Positions 59,002 through 64,000 of a DNA stretch of 64,000 bases are shown one piece after another (within the stretch, counting starts at the first letter, position 1; the number at the start of each line of letters is the position of its first letter). Origin of the DNA: Gammaproteobacteria bacterium (GTDB lineage: Bacteria; Pseudomonadota; Gammaproteobacteria; SZUA-152); the NCBI GenBank assembly GCA_021647505.1, contig JAKIUN010000004.1, forward strand, positions 37,118 to 101,117, written 5' to 3'. The notes under the pieces were generated by a model. The model was not told the origin of the DNA. It saw nothing but the letters and a program-made list of their open reading frames with translations, and searched no databases. A program made the translations under genes and the position numbers.

Positions 59002-61322
59002 AAATCGGCCTCCCGCACCACCATCAACTCATTGCCCCGCTCATCAATCACCTTCACCGCAATGCGCTGGTGTTGACCCAGCACGAACGACTCAGAGGTG
59101 GTGCCAGCCAGATGCTCCCATACAGAATCATCAAATTTTGCCTTGAGTGATTTCTGCAGATTGCTCCAGGCCGATGTTTTCGGGAAGAAGACCTGCCGCG
59201 CCATGAACACCATGCCGTTGTAGTCGGTATCCAGCATCCAGCAAGGCAGGTTTTCGGCATGGATGGATTCTGTTTCCATGTCGTGGGGGCGGAAGATGTC
59301 CAGCCCCAACAGTTCCACCTGATAGAGGGGATCGCCATTGGGCGCCTTGTCACCATTAGGTTTGAAGGCCACATCCGGCAGGCCGGTGATGGAGAAGATT
59401 TCCGAGGACTTGCTGGTCTTGAGTAGATCGGACATCACTACATCGGGGGTGACGGCCACATAGGTGCAGGGCAGTTTCAGTTTACCCCGGTCAGAAACCA
59501 GCTCACGCGCCTTGGCCTGGATGGCAAAACCGAAGATATAGAGCGCATCAAATTTTCTGAACCAGGCTTCGCGGGCAGCCTCCAGCACGGCACTAGAATC
59601 AATGGCTCCATCCTGCGGGCCGAACATCACCGCAATGCGCCGGGATGCGCCGTTTTTTTCCGTCGCCTCGGCGTGCAAATGCTCATAGTCTTCCGCCGCC
59701 AGAGGTCGTACCAGTTCCAGTTCCAGCGCCTTGTTACCGGGGAGGCGCAGGGTTTTGCTCTGGCGCAATACCTCGATCATGCGATCCAGATAGGTGCGGG
59801 GGTTCTCGGTCACTCCCGGCCTCCTGCCTCCCGTGACACTCGCACCTCCCTGTGCATCGTGGGCAGCGGCGGTCTCTTTGATGGCATCCTGCTCTTCCAG
59901 CATAGAACCGGCAGCCTGGATGGTGGCTTCCACAGTGAAGGGGCCACAGACACGAGTGATCTTTTTATTGATCTCTGGTTTATCCACCAGGGTAACGGTT
60001 TCCGGCTCGTCATTGTTTGCGATGGATTTCAATGTAATATGAGGAACCAAGCCACCGATTTCTTGACCTTTACGATTTTGTTTGCGGTTATATACAAAAC
60101 CACCAGCCGGGCCGCGTTGCGGTTCCTTCAGTTCATACCAGAGGAAAGTGGCAGTCAGCAGGCGTTGACGTGCCAAGGCTAGTGGAACACGGGAGGTATC
60201 GCAGGTAATCCAGCGGCGTCCCCATTGTTCAGCAACGTAAGCGGTAGTACCGGAGCCACAGGTGGGATCAAGAACAAGATCACCAGGATCTGTAGCCATT
60301 AGTATACATCGCTGAATAACCGTATTTAACGTCTGAACAGCATAGATAATATCTTTTGGGCCAGACATATCAGACCATAAATTTGTTAGGGTGCTCACTG
60401 GATAATCTTCATGAAAAAGCTTGTAATATAAATTCTCTCCAGCTGCAAAAACCCGCTTGGCTCTTTTTAAATTATTCATTCCGGCTTCAGTGGTTGACCA
60501 ACACCCCCCTTTAGCTGGCTTATAAATTTCCCCTTTAAACTCAACATCATAAACCATGCTATCTGAGTATCCAGATGGCCTCATAAGCACTGCACGGAAA
60601 ATCTTTGAGCCATTTAGCAATAAGGCATGATTGTTTTTTTCCTCATTTGTCATTTTGCGTTCAGTCCCATCAGGACGTTGAACGTAGACCCAATTTGGCA
60701 CGCCCTCAATATTTTGCTTCTGGAATAAGTGCCTGTATTTTAATTTTTCTTTTCGTTTAGCATAAAACAACAAGAAATCATTCATTCCCTCTAAATACTT
60801 AGAGCCAAATTGCATCGTCTTTTTTCGAAATGTAACTATGCTGATAAAGTTATCCCTTCCAAAGACTTCATCCATGACTTCCCGTACATGATGCAAATTC
60901 TTATCCGAAATCTGCACAAAAATACTACCACTCTCGGTCAATAACTCCCGCGCCAACATCAACCGATCACGCAGATAAGTCAGATAGGAGTGAATCCCCA
61001 ACTCCCAGGTATCCCGATACGCCTTCACCATCTCCGGTTCACGAATCATCTCGTCATCCTTGCCGTGCTTCACATCCCGCTTGCGCACAAAGGGCTGAAA
61101 GTTAGAACCAAACTTAACCCCATAGGGCGGGTCCATATAGATCATCTGCACCTGACCACCCAACCCCTCATACTCCAGCAGGGAGTTCATCACCTGTAGC
61201 GAATCCCCAAGCATCATGCGATTGGTCCAGGGGCCATTGTGTTCGTAGGCATCCAGCTTGTCGGTAATATCCAGATCAGGGTCGCCAAACAGATCCAGCG
61301 TGGTACCTGTTGCCTTGTTAAC
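58998..61322 (-). pseudogene. Type III-like DNA methyltransferase Mod, main part after a frameshift
   Basis: About 774 residues. This part carries catalytic motif IV 'MIYMDPPYGVKFGSNF' and, near residue 380, motif I 'DLVLDPTCGSGTTAYVAEQW', a beta-class order typical of N6-adenine methyltransferases such as type III Mod. The frame homologous to the family begins at ~61322 ('LDLFGDPDLDITDKLDAYEH'); ORF residues upstream of that are a shadow. The N-terminal 152 residues lie in another frame. The next in-frame ATG is ~100 bp inside, so a truncated but possibly active protein might be made. Its stop overlaps the DUF4258 toxin start. Confidence 0.8.
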
Positions 61323-61776
61323 CCTCCAGCGTCTCCAGAATGGCCTGCGTGGAGTGACGCTCATGGACGAACAACGGTATGGTCGGCACCGCAATCTGTC
61401 GGCGCTCCGCCTTGCCGGTCCAGTTGAGAAAGGGTTGAGTCAAACTCTTGAGCCGGGCGACGCACTCGGCAATCGAGGCAAACACCTCATTGGTGCCTTG
61501 CCATTGCTTCGATTGTGCAAAGACCGTTTGTTCGCCTTTATCTGCTGCCTCTGCAATCAAGTTCAACAACCACTCGGTCATCTCCCGCTCGGCATTTTCA
61601 TCCCAGCACAATTCGGGCGCCAGAGATGAGTCATAGCGATATTTTTTGGCTGGCTTGCGGGCATCAAATTCCGGCTGTACCCCTACGTCCGGTCGCTGTA
61701 CTGCCTCCTGCTCATGGGTGTAGGTATTGGATTGCTGCGCCTTGTCGTTACCTTGCTTGTTTTTTCTTGCGGCCAT
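61318..61776 (-). pseudogene. Type III-like DNA methyltransferase Mod, N-terminal part
   Basis: 152 residues: a lysine-rich start ('MAARKNKQGNDKAQQ'), then 'LCWDENAEREMTEWLLNLIA' and 'VPTIPLFVHERHSTQAILET'. This is the region found before the catalytic domain in ~930-residue methyltransferases of this type. It ends at TAA (61318–61320) while the continuing sequence is in the next frame, so a one-step frameshift at ~61320 splits the gene. It begins 3 bp after the original end of rhuM. Confidence 0.72.
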
Positions 61777-61779
61777 GTC

Positions 61780-61986
61780 TTAGTCCTGATTTTTTTTGGT
61801 TTTACTCAAGGTTTTTGATTGCTCAATCAGCTTGTCAAAATCTGATTTGTGCTGTTGATCCTGCTCAATGCGAAATTTCTTATATTCTTTTTCCGCCAGG
61901 GCTTTGGCGACCTGTGCAGAAACATTGCCGGGGTTGTCCAGGACTTCATAATCATTAAAGCGCAGAAAGGCATCCAGTTTTTCCAC
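61780..61986 (-). pseudogene. C-terminal part of rhuM beyond an amber codon
   Basis: 68 residues in the same frame as rhuM, directly after its TAG. 'VEKLDAFLRFNDYEVLDNPG' and 'VAKALAEKEYKKFRIEQDQQ' are the normal end of RhuM proteins. The GTG after the stop could in principle restart translation. Confidence 0.8.
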
Positions 61987-62805
61987 CTAATCTGCCATTT
62001 TCATTAAATGCTGTTTTTTGGCCTGTAGCTCGGCGTAATCGAGATACATGACAACAATGTGGTTGAGTTCATCCAGTTCCTGTTCACTCAAATAGTTTTT
62101 CGCAACGCCTACATCGGTTTTCAGGATTTTTCCTGCGGGTGCGTTTTTCCATGTGGTCAAGCCCATGTGTGGCTGGTTTTTGTTGACTCGCTGTTTTATC
62201 ACCTCTGCCGCTGTCATGCCGTGGATGGCCCAATGCAGCTTGTTTTGCACGGTTGCATAGAATGTTTGGGTGAATTCTGACGCCGGATCATAATCGGCCG
62301 AGCATTGAGCATAGATGTCGGTGATTTTCTGGTAGAAACGGCGCTCAGAGGCACGAATCTCCCGGATTTTTTCCAGCAGTTCGTCAAAATAGTCTTTGCC
62401 AAAGTGAATACCGTTTTTCAAGCGTTCACTATCCAGAGCAAAGCCCTTGATGATGAACTCTTTCAGAGTTTGGGTGGCCCAGATGCGAAACTGTGTGGCC
62501 TGAATGGAATTGACCCGGTAGCCCACAGCGATGATGGCACCCAGGCTGTAGTATTGGGTGCGATAGGTTTTGCCGTCAGTGGCAGTATGTTCCAAAATGG
62601 AACATACTGAATCCTCTTCTAACTCTTTGTTTTCATATATATTTTTCAGGTGTTTGGTGATAGTGGGCCGCTGAACGCCAAACAGCTCGGCCATGCGCTT
62701 TTGGGTCAACCAGAGAGTCTCGTCCTGTGCCAAAACATCAATCTTTACGTCGCCATCCTTACTTCGATAGAGAAGAATTTCGGAGTCTTTGGGTAAATCT
62801 TTCAT
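61987..62805 (-). CDS. rhuM: RhuM family protein, truncated by an in-frame amber stop
   Basis: 272 residues up to the TAG. The start at 62805 follows AGGAA and gives the family N-terminus ('EILLYRSKDGDVKIDVLAQD', then 'WLTQKRMAELFGVQRPTITK', a DNA-binding helix-turn-helix-like part). The RhuM core 'YYSLGAIIAVGYRVNSIQAT' and 'RIWATQTLKEFIIKGF' follows. Family members continue with '..ADW..KLDAFL..'; here Trp is replaced by TAG (TGG to TAG), followed in frame by the normal C-terminus. RhuM proteins often lie in defence and mobile regions, and their role is unclear. Confidence 0.85.
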   Translation of the reverse strand: MKDLPKDSEILLYRSKDGDVKIDVLAQDETLWLTQKRMAELFGVQRPTITKHLKNIYENKELEEDSVCSILEHTATDGKTYRTQYYSLGAIIAVGYRVNSIQATQFRIWATQTLKEFIIKGFALDSERLKNGIHFGKDYFDELLEKIREIRASERRFYQKITDIYAQCSADYDPASEFTQTFYATVQNKLHWAIHGMTAAEVIKQRVNKNQPHMGLTTWKNAPAGKILKTDVGVAKNYLSEQELDELNHIVVMYLDYAELQAKKQHLMKMAD

Positions 62806-62809
62806 TATG

Positions 62810-63872
62810 TTATTCCTGCTCCAACCAGGCACCGGAAACCCATTGGTTGTTTTCCGGGTGTAGATGTTGGTTGCTGACTTCAGCCAGCCTTCTGTCTGCG
62901 GCACCTTCTGTTGCTTCAAACCATGATCTGTTCTGTTCACGATCAATAGTAACATCCCCTGTCTGTGCCGGTTGCTTCAGCCATTCACTGAAGGCTTGCG
63001 GGTTGACGGTAACCTGTCCATCAGCTGCAATCTCGTAAGCCGTATACTCCTGTCGCATGCGTTGGCCCTGATCATTCTGCCAGCGCAGCAGGCTGGTCAG
63101 GATGGCGGCTCCATCCAGATTATCTGACTGAATAACAGCACTAAGCCCCATGAAGTCGTAGCTTTTCGCCTTGCGGATCAGGTACTGCATCAGGAAGGAG
63201 TCCAGATCCAGCATGTGCGTGCCAGGCCGGTTGATAGCGAGGATACGATCCAAAGTGACTTCGTAACGGCTCCTGGTGACGCCCAGCTCCTGTTGCACTG
63301 GCTCCGGCAGACGGATGTGCCAGAGCAGCTCGTTATGCGTGGTATCCACGACTTCTATATCCAACTGCTGGAACATGCCCTGTACAAAGGCGGCACCGTG
63401 CTCCTGGCTGATTCTCAGCTCATGACGAGTTTCGTCTGGGTCAAAGCTGGCCGCATGTTCAAACAACTCTCGCTGTTTGGCGGTTGCCGCCTTTGCTCTG
63501 GCCAGCGCTTCGTCTATGCGTTCCTGTGTACGGTGGATGCCTGCAACGGTGGCTTCTGCCAAAATCTTGCTCACATCCATCAGGTCGGCAATTTCTCCCA
63601 GAATATCGTCCTGCATCTGTTCATTAAACTCGCTGCTGACCCCGGCCATATCATTCACAACCTGATCGATACGGGTGTACATCAGATCAATGATTTGCTC
63701 ATCAGCAGTATCCGGGGAGTGAACATTGAACACAACGACGCGCTTTTGTTGGCCGTAACGATATAGTCGGCCTATACGCTGGACGAGACGCATGGGATTC
63801 CATGGCAGATCGTAGTTGACCATAATGTGGCACTTGCGCTGCAAGTTGATGCCTTCGCCACCAGCCTCAGTG
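62810..63872 (-). pseudogene. SNF2-type helicase, C-terminal fragment cut by an IS
   Basis: About 353 residues. It begins in helicase motif V ('TEAGGEGINLQRKCHIMVNY') and includes motif VI 'MRLVQRIGRLYRYGQQKRVV', followed by a ~280-residue accessory C-terminal region. The N-terminal ATPase half is missing: homology stops at ~63872, exactly where an ISL3-type end begins. SNF2 helicases of this kind accompany methyltransferases in several defence systems. The gene was first in the operon and ends 4 bp before rhuM. Confidence 0.8.
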
Positions 63873-64000
63873 GGGCTCTTCGTAAAACTGTGTGAAATTC
63901 CGGTAAAATACCCTGCTTTAGCCATTGATTGGAGCGGTTTTTTCCATGGACATAGAAGAGCATTACAGCCAGCTACTGGGTGTCAATTCCCCGTGGGATA
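63873..64000 (+). mobile_element. Left end of an ISL3-family insertion sequence (partial)
   Basis: The terminus GGGCTCTTCGTAAAACTG resembles ISL3-family inverted repeats (which start GGCTCTT). A transposase reading frame opens 72 bp inside. The helicase frame is interrupted at this base. The rest of the element is outside the window, so the right end and target duplication cannot be checked. Confidence 0.7.
63945..64000 (+). CDS. ISL3-family transposase, N-terminal start (partial)
   Basis: GGAG lies before the ATG at 63945. The visible residues 'MDIEEHYSQLLGVNSPW' match the beginning of ISL3-type transposases ('..Y..LLGI.SPW..'). Only 18 codons are in the window, so the assignment leans on the adjoining terminal repeat. 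Confidence 0.65.

Noticed and set aside
62806-62955. Upstream extension of rhuM to 62955
   Set aside because: The added 50 residues lie inside the helicase gene in another frame; the ribosome site supports 62805.

Overview
The window looks like a chromosome segment of a gammaproteobacterium, probably an environmental member of the Chromatiales/Thiotrichales side of the class. Supporting points are the argH–algZ–algR arrangement known from pseudomonads and relatives, a Cca enzyme with an HD domain, a bifunctional HldE, a B12-dependent MetH, LpoB-type lipoproteins, a type VI secretion cluster and c4-like multihaem cytochromes. No rRNA, tRNA or CRISPR array was seen. All calls rest on reading the sequence and the supplied ORFs; no database search was run.

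Layout. 1–3.7 kb: end of a type VI secretion operon (tagH/fha, tssJ, tssK, partial tssL). 4.4–7.5 kb: GldG-like and DUF4340 proteins without their usual ABC ATPase and permease, then mutM. 7.6–13.7 kb: cold-shock gene, TRAP transporter membrane subunits, two TraF-like outer-membrane proteins and serB. 13.7–19.8 kb: a region of repeats and gene remnants (truncated hydrolase, decayed ISAs1 transposase) around a membrane monohaem cytochrome, a six-haem lipoprotein cytochrome and a cysteine-rich exported protein. 19.8–27 kb: four-gene lipoprotein operon (LPP20, LpoB, COG3014, LPP20), then Sel1 protein, PAP2 protein, hldE and a glycosyltransferase. 27.1–30.5 kb: a giant Ig-repeat lipoprotein bracketed by two copies of a MITE-like element. 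30.5–34.9 kb: DUF3187 protein, argH, algZ, algR.

34.9–39.7 kb is an inserted-looking block where hemC would be expected after algR in pseudomonads. It holds two paralogous Ig-module lipoproteins around a putative secreted glycoside hydrolase. 39.8–54.5 kb is mostly housekeeping: thioredoxin-like protein, a truncated TauE, a GGDEF/EAL protein, a semialdehyde dehydrogenase, an NDUFA9-like protein, a mini SET protein, an aminopeptidase, cca, a lipid A acyltransferase, rhodanese and metH. REP-like repeats are scattered through it.

54.6–64 kb is a defence island. It begins with an 88-bp palindrome with dif-like halves and a strongly structured segment that I could not assign. Then, on the minus strand, comes one operon: SNF2-type helicase, rhuM, a type III-like DNA methyltransferase, a DUF4258/YgiT zinc-finger toxin–antitoxin pair, and a Res-like helicase-nuclease. 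Every large gene is damaged: the helicase is cut by an ISL3-family insertion, rhuM has an in-frame amber codon, and mod and res are each frameshifted. Only the toxin–antitoxin pair is intact. This operon is the most unusual system in the window. The Ig-lipoprotein/hydrolase block and the LPP20–LpoB lipoprotein operon are the next candidates for poorly described biology.
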